A DNA stretch of 7,096 nucleotides from an archaeon CG07_land_8_20_14_0_80_38_8 (GCA_002779595.1 PEWF01000007.1:1-7096); one strand, 5' to 3'; shown: positions 1-6,118, numbered from the stretch's first letter. The notes: generated by a model not told the origin, from the letters alone. Numbers and translations are program-made.

Positions 1-1
1 T

Positions 2-52
2 AACAAGCCAATACCTGATTATCCTGAATGGATAAAAATTAAAACACAATAA
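2..52 (+). CDS. C-terminal tail of an upstream gene (partial)
   Basis: An open frame enters from the left edge and ends at TAA (50-52), giving the tail NKPIPDYPEWIKIKTQ. The residue mix (Pro, Tyr, Trp, Lys) reads like a real protein end, and its stop overlaps by 14 bases the end of the minus-strand small gene, matching the tight convergent packing elsewhere here. Sixteen residues are too few to identify a family. It could be chance open frame. Confidence 0.4.
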   Translation, partial: NKPIPDYPEWIKIKTQ

Positions 53-250
53 TTTCATATTTGCATTTCATTTTAACATTGTCAATCATAATAACCTTAT
101 TAATAATATCTTTAAGATTTTTTACATTGGGAATAATTTTCCAGCACCCCTCGTAAGCAGGTAAGCCAATGATTTCATACTTTCCTTCTCGAAGCGCGCC
201 TCCTCAGCCTTAGCCTCATAATTTAATTTATCAAGAGAATATTTTCCCAT
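39..250 (-). pseudogene. Small hypothetical protein gene, apparently frameshifted
   Basis: ATG at 250 opens a frame beginning MGKYSLDKLNYEAKAEEARF and stopping at 122 after 42 residues. In the -1 frame, about 47 codons from 182 to a TAA at 39 stay open and read like protein (KYEIIGLPAYEGCWKIIPNV at the start, KMKCKYEIIVF at the end). That second frame is closed upstream by TGA (206-204) and has no ATG before its far half, so it cannot start on its own. Joining the frames near 182 gives a 70-residue product with a charged N-terminal helix followed by an alpha/beta-like part. One extra A in the short A run at 181-183 (minus strand) would restore the frame, so a sequencing indel is as likely as a real mutation. 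A TATA box 28-30 bases upstream supports the start. I do not recognise the family. Confidence 0.6.
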
Positions 251-275
251 AATGATTCTGGAAAAATTTGCTTGC

Positions 276-283
276 TTATAAAA
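276..283 (-). promoter_or_regulatory. TATA box for the small frameshifted gene
   Basis: On the minus strand this reads TTTTATAA, centred about 29 bases before the ATG at 250. That is the same spacing seen at the other leaderless-looking genes in this window, and it is the main reason for choosing ATG 250 as the start. Confidence 0.55.
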
Positions 284-296
284 CTTATCATAACAA

Positions 297-305
297 TTAT
301 TAATA
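297..305 (+). promoter_or_regulatory. TATA-like element for the HAD hydrolase gene
   Basis: TTATTAATA is centred 28 bases before the ATG at 329, the expected distance for a leaderless archaeal transcript. It lies close to the divergent TATA box of the minus-strand small gene, so the two promoters are back to back. The match is weaker than at the other genes. Confidence 0.45.
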
Positions 306-328
306 CCAAAATAATCAGTGATTAATTG

Positions 329-991
329 ATGATTAAGGCAGTACTTTTTGACTTGGACAACACGCTCATTGATTTTATTAACATTAAAATTAAATGCATA
401 AAAGATGCCATTAACGCGATGAGGAATAAAGGGCTTAATCTCAGCGAGGAGGACGCTTTTTCTGAAATAATCCTGATTTACACTAATATTAATTTTGAAT
501 ACAGCGAAGTTTTTCAGGACTTCCTTAAAAAAGTGCTGGGAAGGATTGATTATAAATTATTAAGCGTTGCAATCGTTGCTTACAGGAAAACAAGGGCGAA
601 TTATGTTAAACCTTTCAATAATGTCAAAAAAACCCTTGAAGAATTAAGGAAGAAAGGGTTAAAATTAGGGATAATAACTGACGCTCCCAAGATTAAGGCA
701 TGGATTAGGATTGCAAGCATGGAATTGGAGGATTATTTTGACTTCGTTATCGCCTTCGAGGACACTAATGAGAAGAAGCCGAGCATGCTGCCTTTCAAAA
801 AAGCGCTTAATGAATTGAAAATTAGTCCTGAACAGGTTTTATTCGTGGGCGACAATCCTGAAAGGGATATTAAAGGCGCGAAGCAGGCAGGCATGAAGAC
901 AGCGCTTGCAAAGTACGGGCAATTCCTTGACGGCGAAGAAACAGCAGATTACGAATTAACAGACATTAAAGATTTAATTAAAATTATTTAA
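329..991 (+). CDS. HAD-superfamily (subfamily IA) hydrolase, archaeal phosphatase type
   Basis: A cytoplasmic phosphatase of the haloacid dehalogenase fold, 220 residues. All four HAD motifs are visible: motif I DLDNT with nucleophile D8 and acid/base D10; motif II T117 in GIITD; motif III K150 before Pro; motif IV GDNPERD with D175 and D180 for Mg2+. The helical cap (about 15-95) sits between motifs I and II as in subfamily I. Overall it resembles the archaeal TIGR02253-type hydrolases such as Pyrococcus PH1655, including the 'GIITD..P.K.W' stretch. The substrate cannot be told; phosphoglycolate or triose-phosphate-like substrates are known among relatives. A TTG three bases upstream (326) is in frame, but ATG 329 is preferred because it sits at the TATA spacing and gives the usual short N-terminus before motif I. 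It stands alone and converges on the methyltransferase gene 16 bases away. Confidence 0.93.
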   Translation: MIKAVLFDLDNTLIDFINIKIKCIKDAINAMRNKGLNLSEEDAFSEIILIYTNINFEYSEVFQDFLKKVLGRIDYKLLSVAIVAYRKTRANYVKPFNNVKKTLEELRKKGLKLGIITDAPKIKAWIRIASMELEDYFDFVIAFEDTNEKKPSMLPFKKALNELKISPEQVLFVGDNPERDIKGAKQAGMKTALAKYGQFLDGEETADYELTDIKDLIKII

Positions 992-995
992 AAAA
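990..995 (-). terminator. T-run terminator after the methyltransferase gene
   Basis: Six consecutive T on the minus strand lie 12-18 bases beyond the methyltransferase stop. Archaeal RNA polymerase can terminate at such U-tracts without a hairpin. The tract overlaps the end of the opposing HAD gene (stop at 989-991). Function is inferred from position and composition only. Confidence 0.35.
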
Positions 996-1007
996 TACTT
1001 TGAATTA

Positions 1008-1772
1008 TTATTTTTTTAATATCCTGAAATATTCCTTCTCGCTCACAACTTCATAAGAATCATCATACTTTTCTCCCAATAACTTCCTGAAATAATTCCT
1101 GCAACCATCCAAATTATATTCCCCTCTCATCATCAGGCTAATAACTGCATATTTAGTTTTTAGCCCGTTCAATACTTTCATGGTGTTGCCTGCTTTCTGC
1201 CATTCAAAACAAGTTGACGCCTTGAATATGAATGCAACATCAGCTTTCATTTCTGGAATTCTGCTTACAACGTCCTGAAAAAAGGCAGAGCATTTCTTCA
1301 TTTTAATAATCCTGAAATATTCATTCAGGAAATTAATCATATTCTTTTCAATATCATAGCAATAATACTCAGCATTCTTGTCCAGATTCATCCACTGCAG
1401 GGTTAAAGGGTTCAAGCCGCATGCCAAATCCAGAATTACTCTTGGCTTGCCAGTGATTCTGAAAATTTTCCCGTAACAATCATTCTTCACTGATTTCAGG
1501 CGGTTATTGTCATACTTTCTCAGCCAATGCTCATAATTTTTAATATTGTCAGGATTCTTCCTGAAACTATTCAATGCCTTCTTATAATCCAAACCATTGT
1601 AATAATGCGCGTGAATAGTGTACAATTCTTTTTTAATTTTCTTAACTGCCTCATCATCAGAAATTTTTTCATCCTCTTCAAGAATTCGCTCAGCAGTCCT
1701 CTTAACAGTGCTTGGATGAATATTCTCATACTTTTTAGCGCTTAAAACTTTATTAATAACTTCATTAATCAT
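1008..1772 (-). CDS. ArmA/RmtB/FmrO-family 16S rRNA methyltransferase homologue
   Basis: A 254-residue SAM-dependent methyltransferase. The full length and layout fit the aminoglycoside-resistance family that makes m7G1405 in 16S rRNA (ArmA, RmtB, FmrO; usually about 250-275 residues). The N-terminal helical domain starts with LSAKKYENIHPSTVKR (10-25), close to ArmA 'LESKKYENLDSDIV' and RmtB 'LASKKYRALCPDTVRR'. The SAM site is VILDLACGLNPLTL (112-125), matching RmtB 'VLDIACGLNPLAL'. D140 after strand 2, QDV (166-168) and DVAFIFKASTCFEWQKAG (178-195) follow family order. The region after AVISLMMRG (209-217) is shorter and lacks the 'SLxGxxKGMExNY' pattern I recall from ArmA/RmtB, so the target base may differ. 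Family comparison is from memory. ATG 1772 is supported by the N-terminal match. Whether it confers drug resistance cannot be inferred; a housekeeping or unknown RNA target is equally possible. Confidence 0.85.
   Translation of the reverse strand: MINEVINKVLSAKKYENIHPSTVKRTAERILEEDEKISDDEAVKKIKKELYTIHAHYYNGLDYKKALNSFRKNPDNIKNYEHWLRKYDNNRLKSVKNDCYGKIFRITGKPRVILDLACGLNPLTLQWMNLDKNAEYYCYDIEKNMINFLNEYFRIIKMKKCSAFFQDVVSRIPEMKADVAFIFKASTCFEWQKAGNTMKVLNGLKTKYAVISLMMRGEYNLDGCRNYFRKLLGEKYDDSYEVVSEKEYFRILKK
1011..1017 (+). terminator. T-run terminator after the HAD gene
   Basis: Seven consecutive T, inside a longer T-rich stretch from 1005, begin 19 bases after the HAD stop codon. It overlaps the last codons of the convergent methyltransferase (whose Lys-Lys end is AAA AAA), so a T-rich terminator and coding sequence share the same bases. 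Position and composition suggest archaeal factor-independent termination. Confidence 0.4.
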
Positions 1773-1796
1773 GAATAAAAATAATAAAAAGAGAAG

Positions 1797-1804
1797 TAAT
1801 AAAA
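1797..1804 (-). promoter_or_regulatory. TATA box for the methyltransferase gene
   Basis: The minus strand reads TTTTATTA, centred about 28 bases before ATG 1772, in the 33-base gap after the secreted-protein gene. The spacing suggests a separate leaderless transcript instead of read-through from the upstream gene. A composition-driven false match is possible in this AT-rich gap. Confidence 0.45.
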
Positions 1805-1805
1805 C

Positions 1806-2525
1806 TTATTCTTCTTCAACAGTCAGGAAACTCCACCATGGCTTGTTGACTGCTTCCACGCTTCCAGTTTCAGCATTGACTCTTGAAGAAACGCTCATAT
1901 TCACGCTGAATAATCCGAACAATCTTACCATTTTCTCTTCCTGAATCTCGTATTTGAATTCATTATTCTCAGAGATTAAAGTCATGTTCCAGACTGACTG
2001 GTTAGTCGCATTCACTGCACTAATTGCCTGCGAAGGCATAACTGTTATTTCCTTGCCTGTTCCGTTAAGTGTCATGTTTGCGTAAACTTTGCCGTTCTGC
2101 AGTATTAATTCCATGCTGTTCTGCAGTGTTACGTTAACTCCGTTATTCTCTTCTGAGAACTGCAACTGCGACTGCACTCTCTCTATGTTAAGAGTTGTCT
2201 GCCCTTTTGACGAATTAACGCTGACACTTATCTGCTTAATATCTTCCCCGTTCTCATTTGTCAGCCTTGTCTTGTTAATATTCACATCAGCAGCAGATAT
2301 TGAAACAGGCACATTGCCTGTAATATCAGCATTTATTGCGGATGAATTTATTATTATGGCATTCGTTCCAATTGTCCTGTTAGCATTGTCTGAAGCGTTT
2401 GCAGCAAGCGCTGAAGGGTTCACAGCCAAACCTTTTGCATTATTTGCTGATGTTAATGCATTATTCTGGCAGAAACCAATACCCAGGACTCCGATCATTA
2501 AAATAGTTAATAATAATTTCTTCAT
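1806..2525 (-). CDS. Secreted Asn-rich, probably N-glycosylated protein of unknown function
   Basis: A 239-residue exported protein. Residues 1-19 form a signal peptide: two Lys, then a hydrophobic stretch (LLLTILMIGVLGIGF), with likely cleavage near C19/Q20. The motif around C19 (GFC) does not fit a lipobox, so lipidation is unlikely. The mature part is rich in Asn, Ser and Thr and carries 12 N-x-S/T sequons (N43, 49, 60, 84, 104, 131, 150, 154, 172, 175, 180, 209), as expected for an archaeal surface glycoprotein. The C-terminal half (about 110-239) looks like a beta-rich domain with alternating polar and apolar residues and ends KPWWSFLTVEEE; similar 'KPWW.FL' ends occur, from memory, in small secreted proteins of DPANN archaea. 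There is no C-terminal membrane anchor. The frame extends upstream to a TTG at 2576, but ATG 2525 is chosen because it begins the signal peptide and lies 27 bases from a TATA box that the longer form would swallow. Confidence 0.85.
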   Translation of the reverse strand: MKKLLLTILMIGVLGIGFCQNNALTSANNAKGLAVNPSALAANASDNANRTIGTNAIIINSSAINADITGNVPVSISAADVNINKTRLTNENGEDIKQISVSVNSSKGQTTLNIERVQSQLQFSEENNGVNVTLQNSMELILQNGKVYANMTLNGTGKEITVMPSQAISAVNATNQSVWNMTLISENNEFKYEIQEEKMVRLFGLFSVNMSVSSRVNAETGSVEAVNKPWWSFLTVEEE

Positions 2526-2547
2526 AATTAACAAATAATAACCAGAA

Positions 2548-2555
2548 TTATTAAA
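2548..2555 (-). promoter_or_regulatory. TATA box for the secreted-protein gene
   Basis: The minus strand reads TTTAATAA, centred about 27 bases before ATG 2525. This supports a leaderless transcript and the signal-peptide start over the upstream TTG. Confidence 0.6.
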
Positions 2556-2578
2556 TAATCTTCGGTTACCAAACAATT

Positions 2579-2586
2579 TTTAAATA
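2579..2586 (+). promoter_or_regulatory. TATA box for the 144-residue hypothetical gene
   Basis: TTTAAATA, within TTTTTAAATAAAA, is centred about 25 bases before ATG 2607. It lies back to back with the minus-strand TATA box of the secreted-protein gene, so the 81-base gap holds two separate divergent promoters. Confidence 0.6.
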
Positions 2587-2606
2587 AAACAATTCTGGAA
2601 TTCCTG

Positions 2607-3041
2607 ATGGACAAAATTAAAAAGTACAATTATACTGAACTCCTGAATTATTCCAAAGCAGGAATTTTCAAGAATTACAGTTTTAAAAGAACAATAAGCA
2701 CTTCAACAATGAAGGAGGAATTAATGAGTTTTTACGAACTGCCGGAAGATAATATTAAATCTTTGGAGCAGGCAATAAAGAATGACTATCCAGATATTGC
2801 ACATTTGGTGAATTTTAACGAATTAATACCCGTAATGTATTATAATTTCATTAACAAATCAGGCATTACTGAAGGGGTGTGCAATGACGAATTCGTCAAT
2901 GCCGGCAATTCAGCATCCCCTTCAAGTTTTGATTTCTTTATGGAAAAATTTTATTTAATGGAATTAAAATCAGCAGGCAGTATTGAAAATGTTAACTCGC
3001 ATGCTGATTTCAGGAAAAGACTAAGATTCTGGATGTTATAA
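2607..3041 (+). CDS. Hypothetical protein, family not recognised
   Basis: A 144-residue, probably cytoplasmic protein without signal peptide or membrane segment. It begins MDKIKKYNYTELLNYSKAGI and ends with the basic, aromatic tail RKRLRFWML. It looks mainly helical and is rich in Asn, Phe, Tyr, Glu and Lys; a low-complexity loop (NAGNSASPSSFD, about 99-110) splits it. I see no catalytic motif or metal-binding set: a single Cys (92) and a single His pair of isolated residues do not form one. The start is supported by a well-placed TATA box and by the absence of leader. It converges on pyrE and the two coding regions overlap by six bases, so the pyrE stop lies opposite its last Leu codon. Codon use (AGG/AGA for Arg, AAT, TTA) matches its neighbours, so there is no sign of recent transfer. 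Confidence 0.75.
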   Translation: MDKIKKYNYTELLNYSKAGIFKNYSFKRTISTSTMKEELMSFYELPEDNIKSLEQAIKNDYPDIAHLVNFNELIPVMYYNFINKSGITEGVCNDEFVNAGNSASPSSFDFFMEKFYLMELKSAGSIENVNSHADFRKRLRFWML

Positions 3042-3725
3042 TTCCAATTCTTTCGTGCCGTACTTTTTAAAATATTCAACGCATTGCAGTATTATATTAT
3101 TATCCGGCTTCTTTGCCTTTATCACCATTGGCAGCAATTCCAAAGCATTGCTCATTGCGTAATAGGGACTCCCTTCTTCCATTATGATTTCTTCAACAGT
3201 TTTCCCGTCATCCCTTAACTCGTTCCTGTTGGTTAACCCGATTGCTGCAACCACATTAATTTCAGCATTCTTCAGTGCTTTAATCGATGATAATAATGAA
3301 TCGCCAGTAGTGGTAACGTCTTCCAGTATTATTGTTCTGCCTTTCGGCACCCCTAAGAAATACTTGTCTTTCGCAGCCCCATGCTCTTTAACCATCCCCC
3401 TGCCCATTGCCAAGACGTGCTTGCCTGCTTCATAATCCCAGAAATGCTTTTTGCCCCACTTGAACTGCGTTATGACACCTAACTTAGTGGCTCCTTCAGG
3501 CACGCCGTAAAAACAATCAGGAGGTACTGAATCTTTTATGCTCATGGCAAAGTCAATAACATAGTCGGATAATTTGTCAATGAGGAAGACGTCCTCTGCA
3601 GGATTCCTCCAATTCACATACCAGTTGGACACCCTGCCTGATTTCAGAGTTACTGGTTCCCTGAAGAAGCCTATTACTTCATTGTCAACAACGTATTTGT
3701 AGAAAGATTTTTTGTCAAAAACCAT
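3036..3725 (-). CDS. pyrE: Orotate phosphoribosyltransferase (PyrE)
   Basis: Converts orotate and PRPP to orotidine 5'-monophosphate in pyrimidine synthesis; cytoplasmic, normally a dimer. The 229 residues are near the usual 180-230. The PRPP-binding motif is IILEDVTTTGDS (132-143), close to the classic 'VxVEDVxTTGxS', with E135, D136 and the TTTG loop present. The flexible catalytic loop is recognisable at MVKEHGAAKD (111-120), with K113 and H115 in the positions of the 'KDHG' element. FREPVTLKSGRVSNWYVN (21-38) matches the N-terminal substrate-binding region of OPRTases, where 'LKSGR.S..Y' is typical. ATG 3725 lies seven bases after the pyrF stop, with a GGTGA Shine-Dalgarno element overlapping that stop, so pyrF and pyrE are co-transcribed and probably translationally linked. 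The 3' end overlaps the convergent hypothetical gene. Confidence 0.93.
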   Translation of the reverse strand: MVFDKKSFYKYVVDNEVIGFFREPVTLKSGRVSNWYVNWRNPAEDVFLIDKLSDYVIDFAMSIKDSVPPDCFYGVPEGATKLGVITQFKWGKKHFWDYEAGKHVLAMGRGMVKEHGAAKDKYFLGVPKGRTIILEDVTTTGDSLLSSIKALKNAEINVVAAIGLTNRNELRDDGKTVEEIIMEEGSPYYAMSNALELLPMVIKAKKPDNNIILQCVEYFKKYGTKELEL

Positions 3726-3732
3726 TAATTGT

Positions 3733-3737
3733 TCACC
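3733..3737 (-). promoter_or_regulatory. Shine-Dalgarno site for pyrE overlapping the pyrF stop codon
   Basis: The end of pyrF reads TAT TGG TGA on the minus strand; the GGTGA formed by the last Trp codon and stop matches the archaeal Shine-Dalgarno core (GGAGGTGAT) and lies seven bases before the pyrE ATG. It is the only clear, well-spaced ribosome-binding site of the window and decides the pyrE start. Confidence 0.65.
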
Positions 3738-4692
3738 AATACTTTTTATTATTCTTTTCCAATGTGTTGTTTATGTCCTCATTCATGTTGTTCACTGCCT
3801 GCCTTGATGCCTTGTCAAAATTTTCAGGGCTGAAAATGCCGGAGTATTTCTCGTTCAAATAAGCAAATATTATTCCTCCTGACGAGTTAACAACAGCGCC
3901 CAAGCCGTCACTGTTAAAGCAGGGCTTTACATCTTCTGCCGTTCCTCCCTGCGCGCCGTAACCAGGCACTAAGAAATAAGAATAAGGCATTTTATTCCTT
4001 AAAATTTTTGCCTGATCAGGATAAGTTGCGCCTACAACAGGACCAATGCAAGAATAACCATACTCTCCTATTAATTCTCCACCCCAATTATTAATCTTTT
4101 CAGCAACTAATTCGTACACTAATCCCTCATTCTCTATCTTCTTGTCCTGCAATTCGCCTGATGATTTATTTGACGTTTTGTCAAGAATAAAAATACCTTT
4201 ATTATAATTTTTGCAGTCATTAATGAATGGCTTGACGCCGTCAATTCCAAGATAAGGATTCACAGTGACAAAATCAGCATCAAAAACCGGCAAAGAACCA
4301 TTTATGAGTTCAGCGCGCCCGATATGCGCGCACGAGTACGCTTCTGCAGTGCTGCCAATATCATTCCTTTTAGCATCAATTATAACCAGCAAACCTTTGC
4401 TTTTTGCATAATTAATGGTTTCCTCAAATGCCCTGATTCCTTCATAACCATACTCTTCATAAAATGCTATTTGAGGCTTAACAGCAGGAACAATATCATA
4501 CACTTCATTTATGATAAACTTGTTAAATTTTGCAAAAGCCCTTGCAACTGCTTTAAGCGAGTTGCCATAATAATCTTTGCACTCCTCCCTTATGAACTCA
4601 GGAATCTGCTGTATTTTAGGGTCCAAACCCACAACAGCACAGCTCTGCTTTTCAATAATAGAATCAATCAATAAATCAGCAATGTTTTTCAT
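3733..4692 (-). CDS. pyrF: Orotidine 5'-phosphate decarboxylase, type 2 (PyrF)
   Basis: Decarboxylates OMP to UMP, the last step of pyrimidine synthesis; cytoplasmic TIM barrel. At 319 residues it is the long 'type 2' form (TIGR02127-like), not the short form of about 210-230 residues usual in archaea. Diagnostic parts: CAVVGLDP (18-25) at the first strand; VKPQIAFYEEYG (71-82); the catalytic D-x-K-x-x-D in IIDAKRNDIGSTA (104-116: D106, K108, D111); VNPYLGIDGVKPF (144-156); the type 2 stretch GIFILDKTSNKSSGELQD (166-183); GPVVGATYPDQ (217-227); LVPGYGAQGG (241-250), the phosphate-binding loop; and VVNSSGGIIFAY (267-278). The tail after about 285 is a helical, Asn-rich extension. ATG 4692 is supported by a strong TATA box 28 bases upstream. 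It is the first gene of a pyrF-pyrE unit. Confidence 0.95.
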   Translation of the reverse strand: MKNIADLLIDSIIEKQSCAVVGLDPKIQQIPEFIREECKDYYGNSLKAVARAFAKFNKFIINEVYDIVPAVKPQIAFYEEYGYEGIRAFEETINYAKSKGLLVIIDAKRNDIGSTAEAYSCAHIGRAELINGSLPVFDADFVTVNPYLGIDGVKPFINDCKNYNKGIFILDKTSNKSSGELQDKKIENEGLVYELVAEKINNWGGELIGEYGYSCIGPVVGATYPDQAKILRNKMPYSYFLVPGYGAQGGTAEDVKPCFNSDGLGAVVNSSGGIIFAYLNEKYSGIFSPENFDKASRQAVNNMNEDINNTLEKNNKKYW

Positions 4693-4715
4693 TGAAATAA
4701 AATATTACTTTAAAG

Positions 4716-4724
4716 ATTTATAAA
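4716..4724 (-). promoter_or_regulatory. TATA box for the pyrF-pyrE operon
   Basis: The minus strand reads TTTATAAAT, centred 28 bases before ATG 4692, in the 38-base gap after the PurM-like gene. It is among the best TATA matches in the window and implies that pyrF-pyrE can be transcribed independently of the upstream gene. Confidence 0.7.
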
Positions 4725-4730
4725 AATTAT

Positions 4731-6095
4731 TCACTGATTCTTAGTGAATGCCACCATTTCATCATCGTACATTGATTCAATCATTACTTCCCCTTTGCCT
4801 TTTTCTACCCTGCCGATAATGCCAGACTTATTGCTTACTTTGTTAATCCTGCTAACAGCCTCTTCAGAATCTTCCTTATTGAACCCGAGAGTTAATTGGA
4901 TGCCATTGTTGAAGTAACTGTACATTCTTTCATTAGTGACAGGATTAACAACCCTAAGTATTCCATTCTTTATCATGTAAAATAATTCCTGCGGTTTCAA
5001 ATCATGATTCCTGTGAATGTACATTCTTAATCCCTGTGGAAGAAATTTTAATAACTTAGTGAACGAGCCGCCAGTGTTATGCTCAGCCCATTTAATCTTT
5101 AATCCTTCAAGTGCATTGAACACTTTGTCAAAAACTGGTGTGGGAACTGCAAGCATTTCATAAAATTTTATTTTATCCTCCAAACTTAACTTGTCCGCAA
5201 AGCTTCGCGCAGCTGTCAAGCCATTGCTGCCAATGCCAAGACTGTCAACTCCTATTATTACATCACCTTCTTCAACATTGTACACAGGCACTTTCTCCCT
5301 GTCGCAGATTGAAGTCATTACCATATCACACTCAACCCCTCTAAAATTGGGCATTACTGCATGATTATTAACTTTAAGGGATAAATTCCTAATATTGCAC
5401 TCGGTTCCCAGCCTTTTTTTAATACCTTTTACCTGTTCTTCATAACCTAATCCTGCAAGAAGCCCGTTAGACACGAAAGTCTTCTCAGGCACGCCCAAAA
5501 GTGCAACGAGGATATCATTATAATTCATTGCAATAGCGTCAATTACGAAACTGTAATCCCCTAATTTATAGATTAAACTCTTTGTTCCAACACCGTCAGC
5601 GTGCGCGATTAACACTTTGCCGGACAAATCATAATCATTGCCTGACTTGTCAATACTAATGGAGGATAATCCTGCATACATTCCACTTAAATTGTTCATA
5701 GTTGCAGTCTCACCGCCGGGAATTGCACAATTATTCTTCCTTGCATAATATGTTAATGCTTTCACGAATTCGTCCCTGAACTTATTATTGTCTTCCTGAA
5801 TCATTAAATGATTAACTAAAATATTAATATCCCAGAATCTGCATCCTTTCATGTGATTATTGTATGATTTCCCGGCAAAACCTTCCATATCATTATTGTT
5901 GTAGAAATTTTCACCTTCAGGTCCTATAGTGCTGTTATGAAAATATAAACTGCACAGTTTTGCATCAGTTTCCAGGAAAGTGCCGAAATCATTCCTAGAA
6001 TAAACCCTAAGCCCTGGAATAACTTCAATGCTTTTCTTAGTCTGTTCTTCAATACTCCCTGACTTTTTCAAGCCATAACCAAAATTTATACTCAT
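4731..6095 (-). CDS. purM: PurM-like AIR synthase (phosphoribosylformylglycinamidine cyclo-ligase), non-canonical motif order
   Basis: Probably closes FGAM to aminoimidazole ribotide with ATP in purine synthesis; cytoplasmic. The C-terminal half follows PurM throughout: EEGDVIIGVDSLGIGSNGL (275-293), LAVPTP (315-320), AEHNTGGSFTKLLKFLP (337-353, like 'AHLTGGGFWENIPRVLP'), MYSYFNNGI (391-399, like 'MYRTFNCGV') and SGIIGRV (424-430). The N-terminal half holds HADGVGTKSLIYKLGDY (165-181) and AIAMNYNDILVALLGVPEKTF (187-207), the PurM 'DGVGTK' and 'VAMCVNDLVVQGAEPLFF' elements. But the GGETA motif (127-131, in CAIPGGETATMNNLSGMYAG) comes before DGVGTK; in ordinary PurM it comes after. The place where GGETA is expected (about 215-265) lacks it. 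At 454 residues it is longer than the usual 340-390. The frame extends to a TTG at 6173 (26 more residues overlapping PEBP), but ATG 6095 is preferred: it begins MSINFGYGLKKSG, like the PurM N-terminus, and is 28 bases from a TATA box. Confidence 0.8.
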   Translation of the reverse strand: MSINFGYGLKKSGSIEEQTKKSIEVIPGLRVYSRNDFGTFLETDAKLCSLYFHNSTIGPEGENFYNNNDMEGFAGKSYNNHMKGCRFWDINILVNHLMIQEDNNKFRDEFVKALTYYARKNNCAIPGGETATMNNLSGMYAGLSSISIDKSGNDYDLSGKVLIAHADGVGTKSLIYKLGDYSFVIDAIAMNYNDILVALLGVPEKTFVSNGLLAGLGYEEQVKGIKKRLGTECNIRNLSLKVNNHAVMPNFRGVECDMVMTSICDREKVPVYNVEEGDVIIGVDSLGIGSNGLTAARSFADKLSLEDKIKFYEMLAVPTPVFDKVFNALEGLKIKWAEHNTGGSFTKLLKFLPQGLRMYIHRNHDLKPQELFYMIKNGILRVVNPVTNERMYSYFNNGIQLTLGFNKEDSEEAVSRINKVSNKSGIIGRVEKGKGEVMIESMYDDEMVAFTKNQ

Positions 6096-6118
6096 ATTAT
6101 TCTCAAAATTATCAGTTA

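Noticed and set aside
2089..2538. A 149-codon open frame on the plus strand, opposite the secreted-protein gene
   Set aside because: It is the antisense image of a gene with a signal peptide, sequons and a placed TATA box; its own sequence is Cys/Phe/Leu-rich without domain features and has no promoter-like element at the correct distance.
4309..4332. GC-rich, partly self-complementary GCGCGC stretches
   Set aside because: They lie within pyrF codons (Ala/Arg/His region of CAHIGRAELI) and form no stable stem with a loop that would suggest a regulatory RNA or origin.
4324..4674. A 116-codon plus-strand open frame opposite pyrF
   Set aside because: It lies wholly within the conserved catalytic part of pyrF and its translation has no family resemblance; a composition-driven shadow.
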